Below, piece after piece: positions 34,948-43,460 of a stretch of 64,000 nucleotides of DNA; within the stretch, counting starts at the first letter, position 1; every line of letters begins with the position of its first letter. The translations under genes and the position numbers were made by a program. Under the pieces are notes generated by a model. The model saw only the letters and a program-made list of their open reading frames with translations. It ran no database searches and was not told the DNA's origin. This stretch comes from Crocinitomicaceae bacterium (GTDB lineage Bacteria; Bacteroidota; Bacteroidia; Flavobacteriales_D; Crocinitomicaceae), in the NCBI GenBank assembly GCA_024643725.1, contig JAHEMJ010000014.1, forward strand, positions 1 through 64,000. Direction: 5' to 3'.

Positions 34948-34966
34948 GCTTAATGATACAAAATAG

Positions 34967-34997
34967 AAAAGCCCCGACAAAATTGTCGGGGCTTTTT
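34967..34997. terminator. bidirectional terminator between atpG and sufD
   Basis: A 10-bp GC-rich stem (GCCCCGACAA/TTGTCGGGGC), extended by flanking AAAA and TTTT. It works in both orientations and serves the two convergent operons. Confidence 0.9.
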
Positions 34998-35023
34998 CGT
35001 TTGTATTATTCAGGGATGGAATC

Positions 35024-36274
35024 CTACAATTCTAATTCCCAATTAAATCGTTCATTGATGGTCTTGAACACTTTCGCTTTCACAGCAGGAACGCTGATTT
35101 TCTCGAGTACATCCGACATAAATGCAGTCAACATCAATTGCTTAGCACTTTTTTCAGATAATCCTCTGGCACGTAAATAGAAAATCGCATCGTCGTCTAA
35201 TTGTCCAGTGGTTGAACCATGCGAACATTTCACGTCATCTGCATAAATTTCTAGTTCCGGTTTTGAATTAACGCTTGCATCCTCACTGATGAGCACATTC
35301 GCATTCGACTGATATGCATTCGTCTTTTGTGCATCTTTTCGGACAAATACCTTTCCGTTAAAAACAGCCACAGATTTATCATCCATGATGCCTTTGTACA
35401 ACTCGTGGCTTTCACAATTTGGTACTTGGTGGTCCACAGTGGTGTAATTCGCCACGTGCTGCTGACCATTCAACATGTACATGCCATTCAAATGTGTCTC
35501 GGCATGTTCGCCCTGAACTTGAATGTGTAAATCGTTACGCACTAATTTACCATCCAAGGTCATGGTATTGATTTGAAATACCGACTGCTGTCCTTGAAAC
35601 ACTTCTTCGTCAACAAAGGAAAACAAAGCAGAGGATTCTAATTGTACTTTCTCCATGGAAACATGTGCATTCGCTCCAACTTCAATGGTTGTATGCACAT
35701 GAGAAAATGCGTCCAAACAAGCATCCGAAGCATAAGTCATCACGAATTTCGCTTGTGCATTCTCTGCAACGGAGATGGCATGACGCGTATATCCAGCGTA
35801 GGCTCCCGAACAAACATGTACAATTTCGACAGGATGTTCTAAAACGACATTCTTTTCCACGCTAATGCGAACTCCAGTATGCGCATACAAAACATTCATC
35901 GCCGCAAAAACATCCTTTGTGTTTGTCTGAGGCAACTGATCTGAATTTTCAATGCTTTCAATATGTAATCCTTTGGGAAGTTCCTCTGTTGGTAAAATGA
36001 GCTTTCCATTTCCAATAAACACCGCAATTGCATCCGCACAGATTTGGTGCTTTTTTAGATGCGCTAGATCAATGTGTGTGGAGTCAGGAGTTATTCCGTT
36101 CGCCAATTTCGTTAAACGCGTATACTTGAAGCGTTCCACTCTCGTTGTTGGAAAATCTTGTGTGTTCAAGTAAGCTCTTGCTGCCGCGTGCATAGAAGAA
36201 AGTCCAGGAATGGTTGTTTCCTGAAAATTTCGTTCAAAAAGACTTAATTTATTGGTGTTTTCCATCTGATCCAT
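35024..36274 (-). CDS. sufD: Fe-S cluster assembly protein SufD
   Basis: 416 residues. Beta-helix scaffold subunit of SufBCD; the C-terminal core contains DVKCSHGSTTGQLDDDAIFYLRARGL, the SufB/SufD family block. Directly downstream of sufC (1-bp gap), last gene of sufA-B-C-D before the shared terminator. Confidence 0.95.
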   Translation of the reverse strand: MDQMENTNKLSLFERNFQETTIPGLSSMHAAARAYLNTQDFPTTRVERFKYTRLTKLANGITPDSTHIDLAHLKKHQICADAIAVFIGNGKLILPTEELPKGLHIESIENSDQLPQTNTKDVFAAMNVLYAHTGVRISVEKNVVLEHPVEIVHVCSGAYAGYTRHAISVAENAQAKFVMTYASDACLDAFSHVHTTIEVGANAHVSMEKVQLESSALFSFVDEEVFQGQQSVFQINTMTLDGKLVRNDLHIQVQGEHAETHLNGMYMLNGQQHVANYTTVDHQVPNCESHELYKGIMDDKSVAVFNGKVFVRKDAQKTNAYQSNANVLISEDASVNSKPELEIYADDVKCSHGSTTGQLDDDAIFYLRARGLSEKSAKQLMLTAFMSDVLEKISVPAVKAKVFKTINERFNWELEL

Positions 36275-36275
36275 C

Positions 36276-37028
36276 TTACGCGTCTACGGATTCCTTGATC
36301 CAATCGTATCCTTTTTCTTCTAACTCCAATGCCAATTCTTTGGTCCCTGTCATGACGATTCGTCCATTGTATAGTACATGAACAAAATCCGGAACAATGT
36401 AATCCAACAGTCGTTGGTAGTGTGTAATAACAATGGTGGCATTTTTAGCAGATTTCAAGGTGTTCACACCGTTTGCTACAATGCGCAAGGCATCGATGTC
36501 CAAACCTGAGTCAGTCTCATCCAACACCGCTAATTTTGGTTCGAGCATAGCCATTTGAAAAATCTCGTTGCGTTTCTTTTCGCCACCGGAGAATCCTTCA
36601 TTCACCGAACGTGACGCCAATTTGCTGTCAAGTTCTACGATGGCTGATTTCTCACGAACCATAGACATAAAGTCCTTCGCAGAAATTTGTTCTTCACCTT
36701 TGTAAGCGCGGATTTCATTTAACGCCGTTCTTAAAAAGTTCACATTCGATACACCTGGTATTTCAACTGGATATTGAAACGCTAGGAACAATCCTTCGCG
36801 AGCGCGATCTTCGGTGGATAATTCCAATAAATCTGTCCCATCGAAATCAACAGTTCCAGCTGTTACTTCGTAATCTTCACGTCCAGCAAGAACGCTTGCC
36901 AAGGTACTTTTTCCCGCACCATTTGGACCCATAATCGCATGAACTTCACCAGCTTTTACCTCTAAATTCAATCCTTTCAGGATTTCTTTCCCGTTAATGC
37001 TTGCGTGTAAATTTTCTATTTTAATCAT
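36276..37028 (-). CDS. sufC: Fe-S cluster assembly ATPase SufC
   Basis: 250 residues. ABC-type ATPase with Walker [10 protein letters not shown], the signature FSGGEKKRNEIFQMA (SufC-specific KKRNEI), and the Walker B/D-loop region AVLDETDSGLDIDAL. Drives conformational change of SufB/SufD. Confidence 0.97.
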   Translation of the reverse strand: MIKIENLHASINGKEILKGLNLEVKAGEVHAIMGPNGAGKSTLASVLAGREDYEVTAGTVDFDGTDLLELSTEDRAREGLFLAFQYPVEIPGVSNVNFLRTALNEIRAYKGEEQISAKDFMSMVREKSAIVELDSKLASRSVNEGFSGGEKKRNEIFQMAMLEPKLAVLDETDSGLDIDALRIVANGVNTLKSAKNATIVITHYQRLLDYIVPDFVHVLYNGRIVMTGTKELALELEEKGYDWIKESVDA

Positions 37029-37071
37029 CTTATCTAATTTCGATTTGAAAGCGATACTTTCTTATGTTCAT

Positions 37072-38520
37072 TTATCCTACACTGCCTTCCAGGCTGATTG
37101 CTAATAATTTTTGTGCTTCTACCGCGAATTCCATTGGCAATTGATTCAAGACTTCCTTACAGTATCCATTCACAATCAAACTTATGGCTTTCTCTTCACT
37201 GATTCCACGTTGCATGCAATAGAACAATTGGTCTTCCCCAATTTTTGACGTAGTTGCTTCGTGTTCAATTTTCGCACTTGGATTTTTACATTCGATGTAT
37301 GGAAAGGTATGTGCCCCACATTCATCCGTCATCAGCAAGGAATCACATTGTGAGAAATTGCGCGCATTTTGTGCACTTTTATTAATTTGTACCAATCCAC
37401 GGTAAGAATTCTGAGACTTTCCAGCCGAAATTCCTTTTGATATAATCGTGCTTTTTGTGTTCTTTCCGAGGTGGACCATTTTCGTTCCTGTATCCGCTTG
37501 CTGGTAATTATTTGTGACAGCCACGGAATAAAATTCGCCAATGGAGTCATCTCCTTTTAAAATACAAGATGGGTATTTCCAAGTCACAGCCGAACCTGTT
37601 TCCACTTGTGTCCATGAGATCTTCGCATGATTTTCGCACATGCCACGTTTCGTGACAAAATTGAAAACGCCACCTTTTCCTTCTTTATCTCCTGGATACC
37701 AATTTTGAACAGTTGAATATTTAATTTCTGCATGATCCATGGCGATGAGTTCAACCACTGCAGCATGCAATTGGTTTTCGTCGCGCTGTGGAGCTGTACA
37801 ACCTTCCAAATAGGAAACGTATGCTCCTTCATCTGCTACCACCAAGGTTCGCTCGAATTGACCAGTTCCACCCGCGTTGATTCGGAAATACGTCGATAAT
37901 TCCATCGGACATCGAACGCCTTTCGGAATGTAACAGAAAGATCCGTCGGTGAATACCGCCGCGTTCAACGCTGCATAAAAGTTATCGGTCATTGGGACAA
38001 CTGATCCCATATATTTTTGCACCAATTCTGGGTGATTCTGCACGGCATCGGAAAAAGAACAAAAGATGACACCTAGTTCTCCTAGTTTTTCTTTAAACGA
38101 AGTCGCTACAGAAACAGAGTCCATGACAAAGTCTACAGCTACACCTGTTAAACGTTGTTGTTCCTCCATTGAAATCCCCAATTTTTTCATGGTTTCTTTC
38201 AACTCCGGATCGACATCGTCCCAGGATTCATATTTTTTTGTCTGCTTTGGAGCGGAATAATAAGCGATTGCTTGAAAATCTGGTTTTTGGTAGTGTACAT
38301 GTGCCCATTCAGGTTCTGTCATTTCTTTCCAAATACCAAATGCTTTTAAACGATAGTTCAAGAGCCATTCCGGTTCATTTTTCTTTGCTGAAATCAGACG
38401 AATGATGTCCTCATTCAATCCGATCGGCACCGTATCTGTTTCGATATCGGTTACAAATCCAAACTTGTATTCTTGATTTTCGAGGTCCTTTGCTAACTCG
38501 TTTTCCGTATATCCTGCCAT
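37072..38520 (-). CDS. sufB: Fe-S cluster assembly scaffold SufB
   Basis: 482 residues, family length. Contains the conserved blocks [19 protein letters not shown] and [21 protein letters not shown], where the conserved Cys and Glu residues used for cluster assembly lie. Forms the SufBC2D complex with its operon neighbours. 43 bp upstream of sufC. Confidence 0.97.
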   Translation of the reverse strand: MAGYTENELAKDLENQEYKFGFVTDIETDTVPIGLNEDIIRLISAKKNEPEWLLNYRLKAFGIWKEMTEPEWAHVHYQKPDFQAIAYYSAPKQTKKYESWDDVDPELKETMKKLGISMEEQQRLTGVAVDFVMDSVSVATSFKEKLGELGVIFCSFSDAVQNHPELVQKYMGSVVPMTDNFYAALNAAVFTDGSFCYIPKGVRCPMELSTYFRINAGGTGQFERTLVVADEGAYVSYLEGCTAPQRDENQLHAAVVELIAMDHAEIKYSTVQNWYPGDKEGKGGVFNFVTKRGMCENHAKISWTQVETGSAVTWKYPSCILKGDDSIGEFYSVAVTNNYQQADTGTKMVHLGKNTKSTIISKGISAGKSQNSYRGLVQINKSAQNARNFSQCDSLLMTDECGAHTFPYIECKNPSAKIEHEATTSKIGEDQLFYCMQRGISEEKAISLIVNGYCKEVLNQLPMEFAVEAQKLLAISLEGSVG

Positions 38521-38529
38521 GTCTTTTTC

Positions 38530-38853
38530 TTAAACAGAGAAAGATTCTCCACATCCACATGTACGATCAGCATTGGGGTTTTGAAAAACAAAACCTTTTC
38601 CATTTAATCCTCCGGAAAAATCCAACGTTGTGCCAATCAAATACAAATAACTTTTTTTGTCGACAACGACTTTGATCCCATTATCTTCAAACGATTTATC
38701 GCCTTCCAATTCCTGGTTGTCAAAGGTCAATTGATACATCAATCCTGAGCATCCACCACCCTGAACTCCAACGCGAATAAAGAGTCCATCTTTTCCCTCG
38801 TCTTCCATCAGTCTGAGCGCCTGCTTTTTCGCATTGTCTGTTACTGTAATCAT
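38530..38853 (-). CDS. sufA: A-type iron-sulfur carrier protein (SufA/HesB/IscA)
   Basis: 107 residues. The three ligand cysteines are visible: one in GGGCSGLMY and two in the terminal TCGCGESF. Receives clusters from SufBCD or delivers iron. First gene of the suf operon, 9 bp from sufB. Whether it should be named SufA, IscA or ErpA cannot be decided from sequence, but the operon favours SufA. Confidence 0.93.
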   Translation of the reverse strand: MITVTDNAKKQALRLMEDEGKDGLFIRVGVQGGGCSGLMYQLTFDNQELEGDKSFEDNGIKVVVDKKSYLYLIGTTLDFSGGLNGKGFVFQNPNADRTCGCGESFSV

Positions 38854-38900
38854 TTTCAGCTTTTATTTAGATTAATTATAAATAAACTGTTAATCGTCCA

Positions 38901-38932
38901 CAAAATTACCACTTTTATGGTATTTGAACAAA
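38901..38932 (-). promoter_or_regulatory. suf operon promoter, TTTG-N20-TAATTTTG
   Basis: On the minus strand, a -33 TTTG (38932-38929) and an exact -7 TAATTTTG (38908-38901) are separated by 20 bases. This is the best promoter match in the window. The leader to sufA is about 45 nt. Confidence 0.8.
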
Positions 38933-39034
38933 CGAGAATTTGATTATTTACTACAGAAACACCTCTATCGTGTTTAAGTTTTCGTTTTTCCGTCAAAAGT
39001 TGTAATTTCATCCATCATAAACCTACGCGTCTAC

Positions 39035-40459
39035 ATGAAAAATCTACTATTTATCCTCTTGTCTAGCTGTTCATTCATTGTTTATAGTCAGGTGGATCTT
39101 CTATCAAAAGAATACCAAAACCTGAAAATAACTGGTTCCTTAGCAGGTCAAACAATCACTTCAACCTCGCTACCGTCTACCCCAATAGTGCATTACAAAG
39201 GAAATGGTGCAAAAACTGGGGTCTGTGATTGCTTGGTACAATTGGATTCCACTTTTATTTTGGCGATGGCTCCGAATGATGATTTATACTCAAATAACAT
39301 CAGCCTTCCTTTCAATTTCAATTTTTACGGAGCGACATATGATAGTCTCTACATCAACAATAACGGGAATATTTCGTTTACAATGCCCTACAATACTTTT
39401 ACGGCGAATCCTTTTCCAGATCCGAGTTTTAACATGATTGCACCTTTCTGGGCGGATGTCGATACGCGTTCAACAAATGGCGGAAATGTTTGGTACAAGC
39501 TGAACCCACATTCCATGGTGATTGTTTGGGACCATGTTGGATACTTCTCGATGATGGAAGATAAATTGAACACCTTTCAGTTGATCATTTCTGACGGACA
39601 AGACACGATTGTTCCAGCTGGAAATAACGTTTCCTTTTGTTATGGCGACATGCAATGGACGACGGGTGCCGCGTCAAGTGGGGTCAATGGATTCGGGGGA
39701 TCTCCAGCAACGGTTGGGGTCAATATTGGGAACGGACTTGATTATTTTCAAGTTGGACAATTCGATACACTTGGAACGTCATTCGATGGTCCGTACAATA
39801 CAGTAGACCAAGTTGATTTTCTCGATAATCAAGAAATCTACTTTAATTTGGCTGGTTCTACCACCAACATTCCACCACTTTTGATTAGCAGTCTGATTTG
39901 TGATACCATCGATGTATATACGGGAGATACTTTACATAAGAGTATGAATGCTGTGGACTTTACACTTGGGGTGAGTACTCCTGAGATTAACCAAATTCTC
40001 AATACTTCCATTCAATGTTCGCTCCCAAGCGCGCTAACTTATGTTGAAACGCCCATCGGTTCAGAATTCATTCGTTACGATTTAACCTTCGATGCAACAA
40101 ATGTTCAACCTGGATATTACAGCATCACCGTTGAAGTGACCGATAATGGTATTCCGGCTCAAACCGTATTGAAAACAATTCCTGTCCACGTCATGTACGA
40201 TGCCAATTTATCGGGGCTAAACGACTTGAATCCTACCCTTTTCAACGTCTACCCGAATCCATTTCAAGCGGAACTTCATGTGGAAGGATTAGCAGCGAAT
40301 GATGAAATTCAAGTCATCGATTTACAAGGAAAACTTGTTTACTTAGAGACAGCTAAAGCGAATATCATTTCATTGTCCTCACTTCAGAAAGGATTCTATT
40401 TCTTACGTATTTCAAGAAACGGCGCCTTACTTGAAACGGTGAAAATCCAGAAAGACTAA
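39035..40459 (+). CDS. secreted nidogen-domain protein with T9SS type A sorting domain
   Basis: 474 residues: signal peptide (1-18, ending FIVYSQ). An NIDO-like domain lies at about 75-240, recognised from LPFNFNFYGATYDSLYINNN, IAPFWADVDTR, VWYKL, and FQLIISDG. It is followed by a cadherin/Ig-like stretch and a C-terminal sorting domain from FNVYPNPFQAE. Probably a surface adhesion or matrix protein. No catalytic motif. Confidence 0.85.
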   Translation: MKNLLFILLSSCSFIVYSQVDLLSKEYQNLKITGSLAGQTITSTSLPSTPIVHYKGNGAKTGVCDCLVQLDSTFILAMAPNDDLYSNNISLPFNFNFYGATYDSLYINNNGNISFTMPYNTFTANPFPDPSFNMIAPFWADVDTRSTNGGNVWYKLNPHSMVIVWDHVGYFSMMEDKLNTFQLIISDGQDTIVPAGNNVSFCYGDMQWTTGAASSGVNGFGGSPATVGVNIGNGLDYFQVGQFDTLGTSFDGPYNTVDQVDFLDNQEIYFNLAGSTTNIPPLLISSLICDTIDVYTGDTLHKSMNAVDFTLGVSTPEINQILNTSIQCSLPSALTYVETPIGSEFIRYDLTFDATNVQPGYYSITVEVTDNGIPAQTVLKTIPVHVMYDANLSGLNDLNPTLFNVYPNPFQAELHVEGLAANDEIQVIDLQGKLVYLETAKANIISLSSLQKGFYFLRISRNGALLETVKIQKD

Positions 40460-40480
40460 AGAAGGACGAACGAATATGTG

Positions 40481-40488
40481 TATTTTTG
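40481..40488 (+). promoter_or_regulatory. -7 box TATTTTTG abutting the phosphatase-superfamily gene
   Basis: Exact TAnnTTTG ending 4 nt before ATG 40493: a fourth case of a predicted leaderless message. No -33 TTG. Confidence 0.5.
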
Positions 40489-40492
40489 ATAC

Positions 40493-41425
40493 ATGAAACT
40501 ATTCTTCTCTTTTCTCTTTATCTGTTGCACAAATATTTTCTTTGCGCAACAAGGTCCGACATTTCAAACAAAGTACGTTGTCATATTGGTGATTGATGGA
40601 CCAAGATTCAGTGAAACTTATGGAGATTCTACATGTCGCCTGAGTCCAATTTTATGTGACTCTCTGCGGTACCAAGGTGCTTTTTATGAGAACTTCCGAA
40701 ACAACGGTCCAACCTATACTGTTCCTGGTCACACCGCTATTGTAACCGGTGTTTACCAACGTATTTCGAATACCGGAACTGCATTGCCTCGAAATCCATC
40801 CCTCTTTCAATATTACTTGAAAGCGACCGGTGCTGCAAAAACGGATGCGTTCATTGTTTCGAGTAAAGGAAAACTAGATGTCCTGGCAAACACGGAAAAC
40901 AAAAAATGGCATGATCAATTTTTGGCAAGCACTTATTGTGGGCCAAACGGCAACGGGATTGGATACGGAAGAGACGACAAAACCTTTGCTAAAGTAACTG
41001 AACTCGTGACAAGTCCAAATGCGCCACATGTCATGTTAATCAACTTACTGGCTGTAGATGTGAATGGACACGCGAACAATTGGGAAAAATACCAAGAATC
41101 CATTACCGCTTGCGACGCATACGCTTCCAACTTATGGGGTATGATTCAAAGCAATCCAGTCCTGAAAAACCAAACGACTTTGTTTATTACCAACGATCAT
41201 GGTCGACATTTAGACGGCGTAAAATCTGGATTTGTAAATCATGGTGATCACTGTGAAGGTTGTGAACACATCTCCTTGTTAATCTTAGGTCCAGACACAC
41301 CAAAAGGATTGTCCGTTCAAAAAGAGGGAGAATTAATCGATCTTTCCAAAACCATTTCTACTCTATTGCATTTCGAGATGCCAACAAGTAAAGGCCGGTT
41401 TTTACAAGAATCGTTTAAGCCTTAA
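40493..41425 (+). CDS. alkaline phosphatase-superfamily (type I phosphodiesterase/sulfatase-like) enzyme, exported
   Basis: 310 residues with a signal peptide (about 1-18, ending IFFAQ). The alkaline phosphatase-like core is visible: metal-binding Asp in VILVIDGPRFSETYG, the nucleophile Thr in TYTVPGHTAIVTG, and the metal-binding Asp/His in NDHGRH and GDHCEGCEH. It hydrolyses a phosphate or sulfate ester; the specific substrate is unknown. The end overlaps hutU convergently by 4 nt. Confidence 0.88.
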   Translation: MKLFFSFLFICCTNIFFAQQGPTFQTKYVVILVIDGPRFSETYGDSTCRLSPILCDSLRYQGAFYENFRNNGPTYTVPGHTAIVTGVYQRISNTGTALPRNPSLFQYYLKATGAAKTDAFIVSSKGKLDVLANTENKKWHDQFLASTYCGPNGNGIGYGRDDKTFAKVTELVTSPNAPHVMLINLLAVDVNGHANNWEKYQESITACDAYASNLWGMIQSNPVLKNQTTLFITNDHGRHLDGVKSGFVNHGDHCEGCEHISLLILGPDTPKGLSVQKEGELIDLSKTISTLLHFEMPTSKGRFLQESFKP

Positions 41426-43428
41426 AACAATCCATCAAGCAGTTGATCATCGACCAAGTTCGGCAAGGTAACTTTCAGATTAGGTTCAATTTCCATCGCT
41501 CGTTTGATGGCAAAAGTTGCATTTTCGTTGCGTGCCCAATTTCGACGAGCGATTCCGTTGTTCACATCCCAATGCAACATCATTTTCAAGTTTCGATCTG
41601 CATCTGAACTACCATCAAGGAGCATTCCAAATCCACCGTTGATCACTTCACCCCATCCAACGCCACCTCCGTTGTGAATAGATACCCATGTTGCGCCACG
41701 GAAACTATCTCCAATGACATTCTGTATGGCCATATCGGCAGTAAAACGCGAACCATCGTAAATATTGGATGTCTCACGATATGGAGAATCCGTACCTGAA
41801 ACATCGTGGTGATCTCGTCCCAAAACAACAGGTCCAATTTCACCCTTAGCGATTGCTTGGTTAAATGCTTCCGCAATGCGCATGCGTCCTTCCGCATCTG
41901 CATAAAGTATGCGTGCTTGAGAACCTACAACTAACTTATTTTCTTGAGCTCCTTTGATCCATTGAATATTGTCCGCCATTTGCTGTTGGATTTCCATTGG
42001 ACTGTTTACCATCATTTCTTCTAAAACACGACAAGCAATGGCATCCGTTTTTGCCAAGTCTTCTGGATTTCCAGAAGCACAAACCCAGCGGAATGGACCA
42101 AATCCATAATCAAAACACATTGGACCTAGGATATCTTGTACATATGATGGATATTTAAAATCAATGTGATTTTCAGCCATGACGTCTCCACCAGCGCGCG
42201 AAGATTCGAGCAAAAAGGCATTCCCGTAATCGAAGAAATACGTTCCTCTGTTCGTGTGTTTGTTCACTGATGCCGCATGTCTACGTAAACTTTCTTGAAC
42301 AAATTCCTTGAATTTTTCTGGATTCGTTGCCATCAATTCATTTGCTTCTTCGAATGTAAGTCCGGCTGGATAATATCCACCTGCCCATGGATTATGCAAA
42401 GACGTTTGATCGGAACCTAAATCCACATGAACACCACATTCATCAAATTTCTCCCAAACATCCACTACATTCCCAAGGTAGGCAATGGAAACGACCTCTT
42501 TATCCGCTTGTGCCTTTTTAACACGAACAACTAATTCATTCAAATCCGTGATGATTTCATCTACCCATCCTTGTTCATGGCGCGTGCGTGCTGCTTTTGG
42601 ATTTACTTCTGCCGTCACCGAAATGACACCAGCAATGTTTCCAGCTTTTGGTTGTGCACCAGACATTCCGCCTAATCCAGCAGTCAGAAATAATTTTCCT
42701 TTAATGTCATCTCTATTTTTTGCTAAACGTCGAACAGCATTTAATACGGTAATGGTTGTGCCGTGAACAATTCCTTGCGGACCAATGTACATATATGAAC
42801 CCGCTGTCATTTGTCCGTATTGGGTAACACCCAACGCATTAAATTTTTCCCAATCATCCGGTTTTGAATAATTTGGAATCATCATCCCATTTGTCACGAC
42901 TACTCGCGGCGCATTTTTATGAGAAGGGAACAAGCCCATCGGATGTCCTGAATACATCACCAAGGTTTGTTCATCGGTCATTTCTGACAAATATTTCATG
43001 GTTAAGCGGTACTGTACCCAGTTTTGGAATACGGCACCATTTCCACCGTAAGTAATCAATTCGTGTGGATGTTGCGCCACAGCGTGATCCAAGTTATTTT
43101 GGATCATCAGCATGATGGCTTTTGCCTGTTCAGATTTCCCAGGATATTCTGAAATTGGACGCGCATAAATCGGATGCGTTGGACGATAACGGTGCATGTA
43201 TATGCGGCCATAAGTCGTTAATTCTTCCGCGAAGTCCTTTGATAATTCAGCATGTTGTTCTTTTGGAAAATAACGTAACGCGTTAGCGATAGCGAGTTTC
43301 TTCTCCTCGAGTGACAGGATGTCCTTGCGTTTTGGCGCGTGATTTACCTGTGGCTCCCATGCTTTAGCAGCAGGGATTTGAGTTGGAATACCTTCTTGGA
43401 TTTCTTGTGCAAACGACAGATTAGACAT
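41422..43428 (-). CDS. hutU: urocanate hydratase
   Basis: 668 residues, the long form of urocanase (many bacterial enzymes are near 550). Converts urocanate to imidazolone propionate in histidine breakdown using tightly bound NAD+. Family blocks seen include GGNGAVFQNWVQYRLT, YSGHPMGLFPS, and GPFRWVCASGNPEDL. The other hut genes are not in the window. Its leader has a -7 box 17 nt before the ATG and a palindrome that also occurs before the aldehyde dehydrogenase gene. Confidence 0.95.
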   Translation of the reverse strand: MSNLSFAQEIQEGIPTQIPAAKAWEPQVNHAPKRKDILSLEEKKLAIANALRYFPKEQHAELSKDFAEELTTYGRIYMHRYRPTHPIYARPISEYPGKSEQAKAIMLMIQNNLDHAVAQHPHELITYGGNGAVFQNWVQYRLTMKYLSEMTDEQTLVMYSGHPMGLFPSHKNAPRVVVTNGMMIPNYSKPDDWEKFNALGVTQYGQMTAGSYMYIGPQGIVHGTTITVLNAVRRLAKNRDDIKGKLFLTAGLGGMSGAQPKAGNIAGVISVTAEVNPKAARTRHEQGWVDEIITDLNELVVRVKKAQADKEVVSIAYLGNVVDVWEKFDECGVHVDLGSDQTSLHNPWAGGYYPAGLTFEEANELMATNPEKFKEFVQESLRRHAASVNKHTNRGTYFFDYGNAFLLESSRAGGDVMAENHIDFKYPSYVQDILGPMCFDYGFGPFRWVCASGNPEDLAKTDAIACRVLEEMMVNSPMEIQQQMADNIQWIKGAQENKLVVGSQARILYADAEGRMRIAEAFNQAIAKGEIGPVVLGRDHHDVSGTDSPYRETSNIYDGSRFTADMAIQNVIGDSFRGATWVSIHNGGGVGWGEVINGGFGMLLDGSSDADRNLKMMLHWDVNNGIARRNWARNENATFAIKRAMEIEPNLKVTLPNLVDDQLLDGLF

Positions 43429-43430
43429 AG

Positions 43431-43448
43431 TTGTTCAATTTTGAACAA
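43431..43448. promoter_or_regulatory. palindromic operator-like site TTGTTCAA-TT-TTGAACAA before hutU
   Basis: Perfect 8-bp inverted repeat with a 2-nt centre, 2 nt upstream of the start codon. It overlaps the end of the predicted -7 box and the transcription start. It shares GTTCAA/TTGAAC half-sites with 22235-22247. Confidence 0.55.
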
Positions 43449-43453
43449 AAGTA
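43446..43453 (-). promoter_or_regulatory. hutU -7 box TACTTTTG
   Basis: Exact TAnnTTTG on the minus strand, 17 nt before ATG 43428. Candidate -33 TTG 18 bases further upstream (43474-43472). Confidence 0.6.
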
Positions 43454-43460
43454 GTCAATC

